Shown: positions 1 through 9,014, counted from the first letter of the stretch. The stretch: DNA of 64,000 nucleotides from CAIZGX01 sp964430305 (GCA_964430305.1 CAYSEX010000001.1:60290-124289); one strand, 5' to 3'. Notes: generated by a model not told the origin, from the letters alone. Translations and numbers: made by a program.

Positions 1-827
1 CATCAAGCCAATTCAACACATTCGTAGAACAGTTATACGCCATACCATTTCTGAACGGGGTTCGCTTAAACACGGCCGTGGAACACGGAAAATCATTTTT
101 TGCCCTAAAAGTAAAAGTGAGAAACAAGATTGTTGCTGATGGCATTGACGACCCAACATTCAACCCCTCAAATACCGGAAAGTATTTAACGGCAGAAGAG
201 TGGAATGAAAAAATGAGCGACCCCAACACCGTAGTGGTTGATATGCGAAACCATTACGAAAGTGAAGTGGGTCATTTTCAAGGTGCCCTAATGCCAGATG
301 TTGATACATTTCGAGAAGAGTTGAAGGTGGTTGAGGAAATCTTAGAAAAAGATAAAGACAAGAACGTGCTCATGTATTGCACAGGGGGAATTCGGTGCGA
401 AAAGGCTACCGCTTTCATGAAACATAAAGGGTTTGACAACGTCTATCATTTAGAAGGCGGGATTATCAAATACGCAAGAGACGTTAAGGCGAATAATCTA
501 GAAAATAAATTCCGAGGTGTAAATTTTGTTTTCGATGAGCGACTTGCTGAACGTGTTTCAGATGAAATAATTGCACATTGTCATCAATGTAACGAGCCTT
601 TTGACATACATACCAATTGTGCCAATTTAGCGTGTCATATCTTATTTATTCAATGCCCAAAATGCAAGGAAAAATTTGAAAACTGCTGCTCACATGCATG
701 TAAGGAAATTACGCATCTTCCAATTGAAGAGCAACGAAAGATTCGGAAAGACAAACCCGTAAATCGAAACGTTTTCAAAAAAGGCAGATTTCCAATTCAA
801 GAGGTAAACACAAACATTTCCGAATAG
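1..827 (+). CDS. trhO: tRNA uridine(34) hydroxylase TrhO, 5' truncated by window edge
   Basis: This is a rhodanese-family protein of the UPF0176/TrhO type, which hydroxylates uridine 34 in the tRNA anticodon on the way to 5-oxyacetyl or 5-methoxy derivatives. The reading frame is open from base 3, so the gene begins before the window; the GTG at 78 is internal because the residues before it (ending in FLNGVRLNTAVEHG) match the family's N-terminal domain. The central rhodanese domain carries the active-site loop CTGGIRCE, whose first Cys is the expected catalytic residue. The C-terminal part is cysteine-rich (CHQC, CPKC, CCSHAC), probably a metal-binding segment as in relatives. Family assignment is firm; the substrate is from family knowledge. 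Confidence 0.93.
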   Translation, partial: SSQFNTFVEQLYAIPFLNGVRLNTAVEHGKSFFALKVKVRNKIVADGIDDPTFNPSNTGKYLTAEEWNEKMSDPNTVVVDMRNHYESEVGHFQGALMPDVDTFREELKVVEEILEKDKDKNVLMYCTGGIRCEKATAFMKHKGFDNVYHLEGGIIKYARDVKANNLENKFRGVNFVFDERLAERVSDEIIAHCHQCNEPFDIHTNCANLACHILFIQCPKCKEKFENCCSHACKEITHLPIEEQRKIRKDKPVNRNVFKKGRFPIQEVNTNISE

Positions 828-841
828 ACCGCATTTAAAAC

Positions 842-871
842 TTGCTTCGTATTCTAAAAATGTTATTTTCG
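842..871 (+). promoter_or_regulatory. Bacteroidota-type promoter before the DUF2795 gene
   Basis: TTG at 842-844 and TATTTTCG at 864-871 are separated by 19 bases, matching the Bacteroidota -33/-7 arrangement (TTG, then TAnnTTTG) with one mismatch in the -7 box. The start codon is 29 bases further on. Confidence 0.55.
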
Positions 872-899
872 CGTAAGAATAGAACTTATACGAATTACT

Positions 900-1121
900 A
901 TGTACTGGACCTTAGAATTAGCATCATATTTAGAAGACGCCCCATGGCCCGCAACGAAAGAAGAGTTAATTGACTATGCCATGCGTGCCGGTGCTCCACT
1001 TGAAGTAGTTGAAAATCTTCAGCAAATTGAAGACGATGAAGAGGTTTTCGAAAGCATTGAAGACATTTGGCCTGATTACCCTACCAAAGAAGACTTCTTT
1101 TTTAACGAAGACGAATATTAA
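900..1121 (+). CDS. small acidic DUF2795-type protein
   Basis: This 73-residue, strongly acidic protein begins MYWTLELASYLEDAPWPAT and belongs to a small conserved Bacteroidota family usually labelled DUF2795; its function is unknown. There is no signal peptide or membrane segment, so it should be cytosolic. The C-terminal half is dominated by Asp and Glu with aromatic residues. It has its own promoter-like element and lies 12 bases before the dCMP deaminase start, so the two may be co-transcribed. The name rests on remembered similarity, not on a search. Confidence 0.85.
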   Translation: MYWTLELASYLEDAPWPATKEELIDYAMRAGAPLEVVENLQQIEDDEEVFESIEDIWPDYPTKEDFFFNEDEY

Positions 1122-1133
1122 TACCCTTCGTTA

Positions 1134-1303
1134 ATGCCCTCTGTTTCTGAAGAAAAACAACTTCGCTATGACCTTGCGTATTTGCGAATGGCAACAGAGT
1201 GGGCGAAACTTTCTCACTGCTCTCGAAAGCAGGTTGGGGCGCTTTTAGTCAAGGATGGAGTAATAATTTCAGACGGTTACAATGGAACTCCAAGTGGTTT
1301 TCC
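1134..1303 (+). CDS. deoxycytidylate (dCMP) deaminase, 3' part lost in the assembly gap
   Basis: The first 56 residues match dCMP deaminases, which convert dCMP to dUMP for thymidylate synthesis. The visible part contains the typical early segment ending GALLVKDGVIISDGYNGTPSG. The zinc-binding HAE and PCxxC motifs should follow, but they fall in or beyond the run of N. The frame happens to stay open through the N run into the next gene, giving a false fusion. The family is normally about 145-150 residues, so roughly two thirds is missing. The gene is probably intact in the genome. Confidence 0.85.
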
Positions 1304-1403
1304 NNNNNNNNNNNNNNNNNNNNNNNNNNNNNNNNNNNNNNNNNNNNNNNNNNNNNNNNNNNNNNNNNNNNNNNNNNNNNNNNNNNNNNNNNNNNNNNNN
1401 NNN
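1304..1403. other. assembly gap (100 N)
   Basis: Exactly 100 N occupy these positions, a common placeholder for a scaffold join of unknown size. The missing sequence should include the end of the dCMP deaminase, the intergenic part and the first codons of the S41 peptidase. The true length cannot be read from the window; at least about 270 bases of deaminase coding sequence must be absent. Confidence 0.98.
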
Positions 1404-3023
1404 GATATAGATAATATCAAATCTGGGAAATCTCCGTTTCAGCCTTTTTACTACGCTGCGGTACTTATTTTTGGAATTCTAATTGGAATATTCTTAGCCG
1501 ATAAGAATTTGTTCAGTATTAAAATCGGCGCTGAAGACAATCCAAACAAACTCGTTAGTTTAATTGATTTTATTGAAGAAAATTACGTTGATAGTGTCGA
1601 CAAAAAACTCATAATTGACGATGCCATTGCAGCTATTTTAAATCGATTAGACCCTCATAGTAGCTACTTTACGCCTGAACAGTATGCACAAGCTCAAGAA
1701 GAATTAAATGGGTCGTATGACGGCATTGGAATTGAGTTCATCATACTTCGAGACACACTCATGGTAAACCGGGTTATTGAAAATGGGCCTTCCATGCAAG
1801 CTGGGCTTCAGGCCGGAGATCGCATAGTGCAGGTCGATGGGAAAAATATTGCTCAAATTGGTTTAACCAATGAGTCTGTCATGAAAATGCTGAAGGGAAA
1901 ATCTGGAACCACGGTTGATCTCGACATCAAAAGAAAAAAAGAAACGTTAAGAATTGCCGTTCAACGAGGTGCTCTTCCTCTCCCAAGCGTTACCGCATCG
2001 TATGCAATAAACTCTGGTATTGGGTATTTAAAACTTGAGCGCTTTGGTCAAAACACGTACAACGAGTTCGTGTCTGCCGTTCGTAATCTACGTTATGATG
2101 GGTGCACATCACTCATCATAGACCTACGCGACAATGGCGGAGGGCTTTTAGAACAATCAACTGCAATTACTGAAGAGTTTCTTGATGCTGGCCAACTCAT
2201 GGTTTATACCGAGGGCTTACATTCCCCAAGAAAAGATTATGTGACTCAAAAAAGAGGTGAATTCGTTGACATGAAGTTGGCGGTGCTGATTGATGAAAAT
2301 AGCGCCTCTGCAAGCGAAATATTAGCCGGGGCACTTCAAGATTGGGATCGCGCCCTCATTGTAGGAAGACGCTCTTTCGGTAAAGGATTGGTTCAAAATG
2401 AAGTTCTTTTGCCTGACAATAGCGCCATTCGACTTACAACGGCCAGATATTACACACCTACAGGAAGATGCATACAAAAGCCTTATGATAAAAAGGATTT
2501 GTATCATCAAGAAACAAGTAACCGTTGGAATTCGGGTGAAATGTATAATGAGTCACAAATTGTAAAAAATGACTCAATGAAAAAACTAACCCCAAAAGGA
2601 AGGGCGGTTTACGGAGGGGGTGGTATTATTCCAGATGTTTTCGCACCATATGATTCAACAAAAAGCTCTTACAACTTTGCCCAAATTGTAAACTTTGGAA
2701 TTATACGAAATGTTGGTTTCGATTATTTGGATCACAACAAAAGCATTACAAAAAAATTCTCTGGTTCAAATGACTTCATGCTGAAGTATAGTGTTCCTGA
2801 CGGTTTGATACAAGAGGTTTTTGCAGCTGCAGAACTACAAAATATTACCATTGGTCAAAACGAAAAAAATAAAATAAAAATGCTTATTTCTGAGAGAATG
2901 AAAGCTCAGATTACCCGTTCTATATACGGCGAAAGGGCTATGATAGAATTTATTAACTCGTCTGATCGCGACGTCTCCTCTGCCATTAATGCGCTAGAGA
3001 ATTATGAGCAGTTCTTCAAATAG
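1404..3023 (+). CDS. S41 family C-terminal processing peptidase, 5' end lost in the gap
   Basis: This is a CtpA/Prc-type serine peptidase acting in the periplasm. Soon after the gap comes a hydrophobic anchor (FYYAAVLIFGILIGIFLA), so only a short N-terminus is missing. Then follow a helical region with RLDPHSSYF, a PDZ domain (about residues 105-190 of the visible part), the DLRDNGGG motif of the catalytic core, the SASASE box that carries the nucleophilic serine, and SFGKGLVQ with the catalytic lysine. The C-terminus continues about 200 residues beyond the core. Its last 20 bases overlap rnpA. It is a paralogue of the peptidase at 3380-5056. Confidence 0.92.
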   Translation, partial: DIDNIKSGKSPFQPFYYAAVLIFGILIGIFLADKNLFSIKIGAEDNPNKLVSLIDFIEENYVDSVDKKLIIDDAIAAILNRLDPHSSYFTPEQYAQAQEELNGSYDGIGIEFIILRDTLMVNRVIENGPSMQAGLQAGDRIVQVDGKNIAQIGLTNESVMKMLKGKSGTTVDLDIKRKKETLRIAVQRGALPLPSVTASYAINSGIGYLKLERFGQNTYNEFVSAVRNLRYDGCTSLIIDLRDNGGGLLEQSTAITEEFLDAGQLMVYTEGLHSPRKDYVTQKRGEFVDMKLAVLIDENSASASEILAGALQDWDRALIVGRRSFGKGLVQNEVLLPDNSAIRLTTARYYTPTGRCIQKPYDKKDLYHQETSNRWNSGEMYNESQIVKNDSMKKLTPKGRAVYGGGGIIPDVFAPYDSTKSSYNFAQIVNFGIIRNVGFDYLDHNKSITKKFSGSNDFMLKYSVPDGLIQEVFAAAELQNITIGQNEKNKIKMLISERMKAQITRSIYGERAMIEFINSSDRDVSSAINALENYEQFFK

Positions 3024-3408
3024 CGGTCTTAGTCATTCTTTAAAGAAAACTGAACGCCTTAAGAAAAAAAAGGCAATCGAGGTTTTGTATGAAAAAGGGG
3101 TGGCTTTCAAAGCGCCCGCCATCATTGTGCTTGCCCACGCAGAGCCCGGCTCTGCTGATGTAAAGGCCATGTTCACCGCTCCAAAAAAGAAATACAAACG
3201 AGCCCACGATAGAAATAGAATAAAACGTCTTTTTCGCGAAGCTTACCGACACCAAAAGTTTCCCATTATGGAATTAGCAAGCAACAAGCAGCTTCAAATT
3301 TCGTTAGCCTTTATATTTACCGGTAAGACCCTTCCTAACCCAGCATATATCAATCAAAAAACACAAATCTTAATTCAAGATGTTCTTCAATATTTCCAAC
3401 CCAAATAG
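3004..3408 (+). CDS. rnpA: ribonuclease P protein component
   Basis: RnpA is the small basic protein subunit of RNase P, which trims the 5' leader of pre-tRNAs. The 134-residue product is Lys/Arg-rich and has the diagnostic RNR-type motif (KYKRAHDRNRIKRLFREAYR). The start is an ATG inside the end of the upstream peptidase gene, a 20-base overlap, and the gene's own end overlaps the next peptidase by 29 bases. It therefore lies in a tight + strand operon. In most bacteria rnpA follows rpmH; no rpmH is present here. The identification is firm. Confidence 0.95.
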   Translation: MSSSSNSGLSHSLKKTERLKKKKAIEVLYEKGVAFKAPAIIVLAHAEPGSADVKAMFTAPKKKYKRAHDRNRIKRLFREAYRHQKFPIMELASNKQLQISLAFIFTGKTLPNPAYINQKTQILIQDVLQYFQPK

Positions 3409-5056
3409 AATTGCAATTTGTGTCATTCTATCTGCTTTCATGTTCCAAGGTCAAGCTTTAAAAGCACAGCCTACCTCTGATTATTTCGAAATAAACAAAC
3501 AACTTGAAATATTCATTGATGCATACAAGCAGGTTGATCAGCTCTACGTTGAAAATACAACACCTGGTAGCGTTATTACTGAAGCTATACAGGCCATGTT
3601 AAGGAACCTCGATCCTTACACGATATACTATCCTGAGTCTAAAATTGAGGATGCCTTTTATTTACAAACTGGGAAATATGGTGGAATTGGAAGTAGAATC
3701 AGTCTTGTTAATAATGAAAATACAGTGTTAGAGGTTTTTAAAGGTTTTCCTGCAGACAAGGCTGGGTTGAAAGCGGGTGATATCATTACCCATATTGGAA
3801 GTAAAAGTATTCAAGGGGTAGATTTAGATAAGCTTGAAGACGGGATTACAGGAGCGCCAGGATCTGAATTAACAATAACGGTGAGGAAATTGGGAAAGGA
3901 AACTCCAGAGCAAATAACACTTAAAAGAGAGTCAATAAAAAACCCCGATGTACCCTTATCCAAACTGATTGGATCGAATACAGGCTATATTAAACTTGAT
4001 GGCTTTACACAGACCGCATCTAATGAGGTGGCCACCGCCTTTAGAAAGTTAAAAGGCGCGGGAGCTACCCAACTTATACTCGATTTAAGAGGAAATGGTG
4101 GAGGTCTTTTAATGGAGGCGGTGAATATAGTAAACTTCTTTGTTCCAAAAGGAACCATCATTACCAAAACAAGAGGTAAAGCCAATGAGTGGGAACAGGT
4201 TTACACCGCATCTAATGAGCCTTTAGATACCCAAATCCCAATCGTGGTTCTCATAGACGAAGGCTCAGCATCAGCATCTGAAGTTGTTAGCGGAGCACTT
4301 CAAGATTTAGATCGGGCGGTAATTATTGGTAACAATTCTTTTGGAAAAGGCTTGGTGCAACAAACTCTTGATTTAAGCTACAACTCAAAAATGAAAATCA
4401 CCGTCGCAAAATACTATACCCCAAGCGGAAGATGCATTCAAAAACTCGACTACGGAAATAAGCAAAATGGAAAAGCTCAGTTAACTGAAGAGCACAATGA
4501 AAGCCTTTTTAAAACAAAAAATGGTAGAACAGTTAAAGATGGACGGGGTATTCAACCCGATATTGAACTAACTGCTTCAGACAAACAACTTTTACTTAAA
4601 TCTCTTGACAAAAATTATGCGTATTTCAATTACGGTGTAAGCTACAGATTAAAGCATGAGACCATTGATTCCATGAACTTTATGCTTTCAGAAGATGAAT
4701 ATCTCGAATTCGCAAAACTAACTTCGGAAAATGGAGAGAACGTGTTTCCTGAATGGTTCGAGGGATATAAAAAGTTAACCGAAGATCTTACCGCTATTTC
4801 CACACAGGAAGTAAACAACTCCTTAACTCAACTGAAGGAATCTTTGGGTGGTGCAATTCTCAATACACTTCTCGTTGATAAAAAAAGTATCCTTCCCGAA
4901 TTAGAAAAAAAAATCATACAAATGTATTTTCATGAAGTAAGGGCTTTGGAATATTCCTTGGACCGAGATTTTTTTATTCAAAAATCGCTAGAGGTTTTAT
5001 CTAGTAACCAATATGCAACCATACTGTCATCTGTAGCATCAGATAAAAATAAATGA
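3380..5056 (+). CDS. S41 family C-terminal processing peptidase (second copy)
   Basis: This 558-residue serine peptidase is a paralogue of the one just upstream of rnpA. A signal peptide (residues about 1-30, ending QALKAQ) sends it to the periplasm. A PDZ domain lies at about residues 95-175, and the catalytic core has DLRGNGGG, a SASASE box at about 296-301 and Lys323 in SFGKGLVQ. The long C-terminal region (about residues 375-558) has no motif I recognise. The start overlaps rnpA by 29 bases and the stop overlaps the next gene by 4 bases (ATGA), so translational coupling is likely. The natural substrate is unknown. Confidence 0.92.
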   Translation: MFFNISNPNRIAICVILSAFMFQGQALKAQPTSDYFEINKQLEIFIDAYKQVDQLYVENTTPGSVITEAIQAMLRNLDPYTIYYPESKIEDAFYLQTGKYGGIGSRISLVNNENTVLEVFKGFPADKAGLKAGDIITHIGSKSIQGVDLDKLEDGITGAPGSELTITVRKLGKETPEQITLKRESIKNPDVPLSKLIGSNTGYIKLDGFTQTASNEVATAFRKLKGAGATQLILDLRGNGGGLLMEAVNIVNFFVPKGTIITKTRGKANEWEQVYTASNEPLDTQIPIVVLIDEGSASASEVVSGALQDLDRAVIIGNNSFGKGLVQQTLDLSYNSKMKITVAKYYTPSGRCIQKLDYGNKQNGKAQLTEEHNESLFKTKNGRTVKDGRGIQPDIELTASDKQLLLKSLDKNYAYFNYGVSYRLKHETIDSMNFMLSEDEYLEFAKLTSENGENVFPEWFEGYKKLTEDLTAISTQEVNNSLTQLKESLGGAILNTLLVDKKSILPELEKKIIQMYFHEVRALEYSLDRDFFIQKSLEVLSSNQYATILSSVASDKNK

Positions 5057-6579
5057 GAAAATTTCTTTCTCTATCTCCAATCTCACTAACCCTAGCTTTA
5101 TGGGCTTTCTTCATTCCCATTTGGAACGTTGGTGCCTCAATTGCTATGGGTTTATTGTTTATCGCAACAATTACCAATGCTATTAAAACAAAAAAATACC
5201 CGTCGTTAACCCAGTCAAAATATTTCATTCTTCTTCTCCTTTCAATTTTAGTTTCTACTGCTTTTCATTTTGACTCGGCTGTTCTTAACGAATTAAAAAC
5301 CATTCTACCATTTTGTATAGCGCCTCTATTATTTTCTAATCAAAACCAACTTCAAACAAAGGAAAAAAAATTCGTTTGGTTGGCATTAATTAGTGGTGTT
5401 GTAATCTCTCTTATCGCATCCACTGCCTATGGATTAATTCACTTTCCTTTAGCTGATCCGCGTAAAGCCTCTTTCCTTATCTCTCACATAAGGCTTTCAC
5501 TACTTGCATCTGTATTATTCTTTTACACTTTATCTGATAAGCAATTCAACCGTTTAATTCCATTCGTTCTGCTTACTCTCAGCCTGTTCTTCTTGTACAT
5601 AACAGCAACAATAAGTGGACTTATCTTCTTTCTTATAGGGAGTATTACCTATCTCATATTATTGAAAAAATTTCGTTTTCTATTCATATTATTTATTCCA
5701 CCTATTGTTGTACTCATTTATCTCTTTCCTTTCTATTATCAACCATCTCCTAAATCAACTTGTTTTAATAATGAAACACTACGGGGGGAACCATATGCTA
5801 TTAATAATTCACCATTCTATACGGAAAATGGATTTCTCACCTATTCTTGTTTGTCTGAAAAAGAATTAATAGAATCTTGGAATCAACGAACTGGAATTAA
5901 TATTGAAGGTTTCGATGAGCGGAATCAACCTATCAAACAAACCATTATTAGATACCTAACAAGTAAAGGTTTATCGAAAGACGCTGAAGGTGTATTTGCA
6001 CTGAATGATCAAGATATTCAAAACATCAAATCCGGATATACCAATTGCCTAGAAATCAATTGGAACGCTATTGAAAAAAGAGCGTATCAAATTCATTTTG
6101 AATACACCAATTTCAAAAACGGCGGGAAATCAGTTGGACACTCAATATTCCAACGATTTTATATGATTGATATAACAAAAAATATTTTACTCCAACATCC
6201 CGCAGGTGGTGTTGGTGTCTCAAACTCTCGTAAACTATTTGAACAGGGATATGCACAGTTAGAAATAACTGATGATAACATGCCTAAACAGCCACACAAC
6301 CAATTCTTAACACTTTGGTTGAATAGTGGTGTGCTATCCCTTATTTTCTTTTTAATGCTTTTAATTCGCTTATTTCAACAATTAAAAGATAATGTTCATG
6401 TGATTGGAGCATCCTGCTTTCTGATCATATTCACAACCTCTTGCTTCACAGAAGATACACTCAACACTCAACCGGGAGTGGGTATTTCTACCCTATTCAT
6501 TATTTTGTTTTTTTTTCTGCAATCTACCGAGCAGAAAGCTTCAAACGCTCTGAAGCATTCGCAATCTCCCAAGCTGTAG
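5053..6579 (+). CDS. O-antigen ligase/polymerase-like membrane protein
   Basis: The 508-residue product is a polytopic inner-membrane protein with about ten hydrophobic helices, a large extracytoplasmic loop at about residues 230-375, and then the Wzy_C-type motif PHNQFLTLWLNSG. This architecture is typical of O-antigen ligases (WaaL) and polymerases (Wzy), which move lipid-linked glycans in the periplasm. No other glycan gene is adjacent, so the acceptor cannot be named. Its start overlaps the S41 gene by 4 bases. Its last 56 bases overlap the convergent M28 gene. Base composition on this strand is C-rich, unlike + strand genes to the right of 9 kb. Confidence 0.75.
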   Translation: MRKFLSLSPISLTLALWAFFIPIWNVGASIAMGLLFIATITNAIKTKKYPSLTQSKYFILLLLSILVSTAFHFDSAVLNELKTILPFCIAPLLFSNQNQLQTKEKKFVWLALISGVVISLIASTAYGLIHFPLADPRKASFLISHIRLSLLASVLFFYTLSDKQFNRLIPFVLLTLSLFFLYITATISGLIFFLIGSITYLILLKKFRFLFILFIPPIVVLIYLFPFYYQPSPKSTCFNNETLRGEPYAINNSPFYTENGFLTYSCLSEKELIESWNQRTGINIEGFDERNQPIKQTIIRYLTSKGLSKDAEGVFALNDQDIQNIKSGYTNCLEINWNAIEKRAYQIHFEYTNFKNGGKSVGHSIFQRFYMIDITKNILLQHPAGGVGVSNSRKLFEQGYAQLEITDDNMPKQPHNQFLTLWLNSGVLSLIFFLMLLIRLFQQLKDNVHVIGASCFLIIFTTSCFTEDTLNTQPGVGISTLFIILFFFLQSTEQKASNALKHSQSPKL

Positions 6580-8089
6580 AGAAAATAAGTTGAGCAATGT
6601 TGGTCATTTTTCCATACAATATTTTTTCTGCGTCATCTCCTGGTTTGTGATAATCTTCATGAACACCGCTGAAATAAAAAATAACAGGGATGTTATTTTT
6701 TGCAAAGTTGTAATGATCTGATCTATAATAAAATTGATTGGGATCATCTTCTGAGTTGAATGTATAATCTAACTTAATATTCTTCGTTTGTTTATTTACC
6801 TCTTCAGAAATTCTATGCAAATCCATACTTAATCGATCACTTCCAATCAAATAAATATAGTTGCTATCATTCTCATGTGTTTCATCTACACGACCTATCA
6901 TATCAATGTTTAAATCGCAAACTGTATTCGATAAAGGGTATACAGGATGGCGCGTATAATAATCACTACCAAATAAACCCTTTTCTTCTCCACTAACGTG
7001 TAAAATAAGAATGCTCCGTTTAGGGCCATTCCCTTCTTTTTTTGCTTGAATAAACGCTTCTCCAATTTCCATGGCACTAACAGTTCCTGAACCATCATCA
7101 TCTGCACCGTTATTTATCTCCCCATTGACAATTCCAATATGATCATAATGAGCGGATATAACAATTATTTCATTTTTTAGTTTTTCATCAGATCCCTCAA
7201 TAAAAGCCAATACATTCTCACTACTCACTATTTCATCTGAAACGTTAATTTGAAGCTCTCCCTTGAACTCACTTACTTTATAATTTCTCTTTTTTCTTCT
7301 TTTTGGCAATCCATTTAACCATGCATCTGCTGTTTCTTTTGAAATAAAAATTAAAGGAATACCCGAAGCTAATTGTTGGTTATCGTCTTCTATCAACTCC
7401 ATTCTTTCAGACTCCAACCAAAATTTAATACGTGGTAAAAAAGTCTTATAATCTTCTCTTAGAATAGCAATTGCTTTTGCGCCGTGTTTTTGGGCAGCAC
7501 TTAATTTCAAGGAAGGATCATAACTCCAATCTGTTAATCTCTCTCCATCTTTTGACAACAAGGATCTAACACCTTTTTTATCCATTGGCTCTCCATCTCG
7601 CACTACAACTAATGCATCCTTTACATCAATTTTTGAATAGTCATTATATATTTCTCCTGCATCAATTCCATAACCTACGAATACAATTTTAGAAAATGTG
7701 GTTTGTCCCTCTAATCCCTCTGCATCAAGACAAAATAAATCTTTGTCTGCATTGTATACATGACCATTCGACAATGTAATAGTGGTTGAATTTAGTTTTC
7801 GTTTTCTTAAGGGAAAACTTTGTTGTTGAACACCATTTAAAGAACCAGAAACTAAGCCTTGTTGATTGTAATACGATTCTAAAAATGCGGCTGCCTTTTT
7901 TTGTCCGGGTTTACTTGTTTCCCTTCCTTCAAAATCATCTGAAGCTAAAAAATATAAATGCTCTTTTAACTCTTCTACCGTTATGGTATTCATGTAATAA
8001 TCTCTTTTGTCATGGCCATCCATAACAATTTGAGTAGACCCATACATAACAATCAGTAGACTGCAAATACTTAACATTATCTTTCTCAT
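6524..8089 (-). CDS. secreted M28 family metallopeptidase
   Basis: This 521-residue zinc aminopeptidase-like protein has an N-terminal signal peptide (about residues 1-20). A probable PA-like insert lies near residues 130-270, before the catalytic M28 domain. The dinuclear zinc site is visible as HYDHIG, NNGADDDGSG, SGEEKGLFGSDYY, NIDMIGR and a late HEDYHKPGD. It probably cleaves N-terminal residues from peptides outside the cytoplasm. The start overlaps the rpiB stop by 4 bases, so the two are co-transcribed. The 3' end overlaps the ligase-like gene on the other strand by 56 bases. Confidence 0.9.
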   Translation of the reverse strand: MRKIMLSICSLLIVMYGSTQIVMDGHDKRDYYMNTITVEELKEHLYFLASDDFEGRETSKPGQKKAAAFLESYYNQQGLVSGSLNGVQQQSFPLRKRKLNSTTITLSNGHVYNADKDLFCLDAEGLEGQTTFSKIVFVGYGIDAGEIYNDYSKIDVKDALVVVRDGEPMDKKGVRSLLSKDGERLTDWSYDPSLKLSAAQKHGAKAIAILREDYKTFLPRIKFWLESERMELIEDDNQQLASGIPLIFISKETADAWLNGLPKRRKKRNYKVSEFKGELQINVSDEIVSSENVLAFIEGSDEKLKNEIIVISAHYDHIGIVNGEINNGADDDGSGTVSAMEIGEAFIQAKKEGNGPKRSILILHVSGEEKGLFGSDYYTRHPVYPLSNTVCDLNIDMIGRVDETHENDSNYIYLIGSDRLSMDLHRISEEVNKQTKNIKLDYTFNSEDDPNQFYYRSDHYNFAKNNIPVIFYFSGVHEDYHKPGDDAEKILYGKMTNIAQLIFSTAWEIANASERLKLSAR

Positions 8090-8517
8090 ATCATATCAAT
8101 TTTTTCTACTCTTCTTAAATGTCTTCCTCCTTCGAAAGGGGTTTCGAAGAAGATTTTAACCATTTCCTTTGCTTGTTCTATAGTCACATAACGCGCTGGA
8201 ATAGATAAAATATTAGCGTCGTTATGCTCTCTCGCTAATTTCGTTATTTCTTCATTCCAACAAAGAGCGGCTCGCACACCTCTGTGTTTGTTTGCTGCAA
8301 TACTCACACCATTGGCTGAACCACAAAGTAAAATTCCACGTGAATCATTTTTAATTTTACTTGCAACAGCATGCGCATAATCTGCATAGTCACAGCTCTC
8401 TGCTGAATTACAACCTTCATCATTAATAGAAATAGCTGGATAGTTAATATGAATCCAGTTTTTTATTTCTTCTTTCATGCTATATCCGGCATGATCAGAA
8501 CCAATGTATAATTGCAC
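8086..8517 (-). CDS. rpiB: ribose 5-phosphate isomerase B
   Basis: RpiB interconverts ribose 5-phosphate and ribulose 5-phosphate in the pentose phosphate pathway. The 143-residue length fits the family. The N-terminal IGSDHAGY motif, Cys65 in GILLCGSANGVSIAANK (the catalytic base) and the EHNDANILSIPAR segment are all present. It is the first gene of a two-gene minus-strand operon with the M28 peptidase. Its upstream side is the 479-base intergenic region discussed as a possible origin. Confidence 0.95.
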   Translation of the reverse strand: MQLYIGSDHAGYSMKEEIKNWIHINYPAISINDEGCNSAESCDYADYAHAVASKIKNDSRGILLCGSANGVSIAANKHRGVRAALCWNEEITKLAREHNDANILSIPARYVTIEQAKEMVKIFFETPFEGGRHLRRVEKIDMI

Positions 8518-8996
8518 TTGTTTAATTTTGCTGCAAGGTATTTCAATCCCATTTCACTTACTAACAGTGCGTGAAATAATTAGTCACTTTCTTGTTCGTA
8601 AATGTTGAAAACTGTATTTGTTAAACGTAATAATTTCTCTCATTAGACAAACAAATGAATTTTACAAAGAATTGTTTCATCACTTTCTATCAAATTCTTG
8701 ACGTTTTCATGAACTAAATTAAGGGCTATTCACTACACTTATTTTTCAACAGAAATCATAATCCATAAAGATCTAAATTTTGTTAATTCATTGAATACAA
8801 GTATGTATATAACTTGAATATTGTTGAAAACCATTTAATGATTCGTTTAAATCCATAAATCAAAATGAAATGGAAGGAAGTTTTACAGCTTATGAACAGC
8901 CCTATTATTACTACTATATTCTTTATTAAAAAGAAATAATAATGATATAGTGTTGTGTAAAAACTAATTCCTGCTATTTCTCGATGTTTCGAAATT
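8518..8996. other. candidate replication origin (479-base intergenic region)
   Basis: This is the only gene-free stretch over 300 bases. It is very AT-rich and lies between divergent genes. TGTTGAAAAC occurs at 8603-8612 and 8822-8831, and its complement TTTTCAACA at 8743-8751; these match 7 of 9 positions of the reverse DnaA box TGTGGATAA. AATCCATAAA occurs at 8760-8769 and 8850-8859. Strand composition flips across it. Left of it the + strand is C-rich even in a + gene (5161-5280: hand count C 29, G 10). Right of it the + strand is G-rich even in a minus gene (11041-11160: G 31, C 11). It must also hold promoters for rpiB and the MORN gene. No perfect DnaA box was seen, so this is an inference. 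Confidence 0.4.
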
Positions 8997-9014
8997 ATGA
9001 ATCAAATTTGTCTC

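Noticed and set aside
1199..1414. Open frame of 71 codons running into the N gap
   Set aside because: It is a shadow of the dCMP deaminase frame and depends on translating N.
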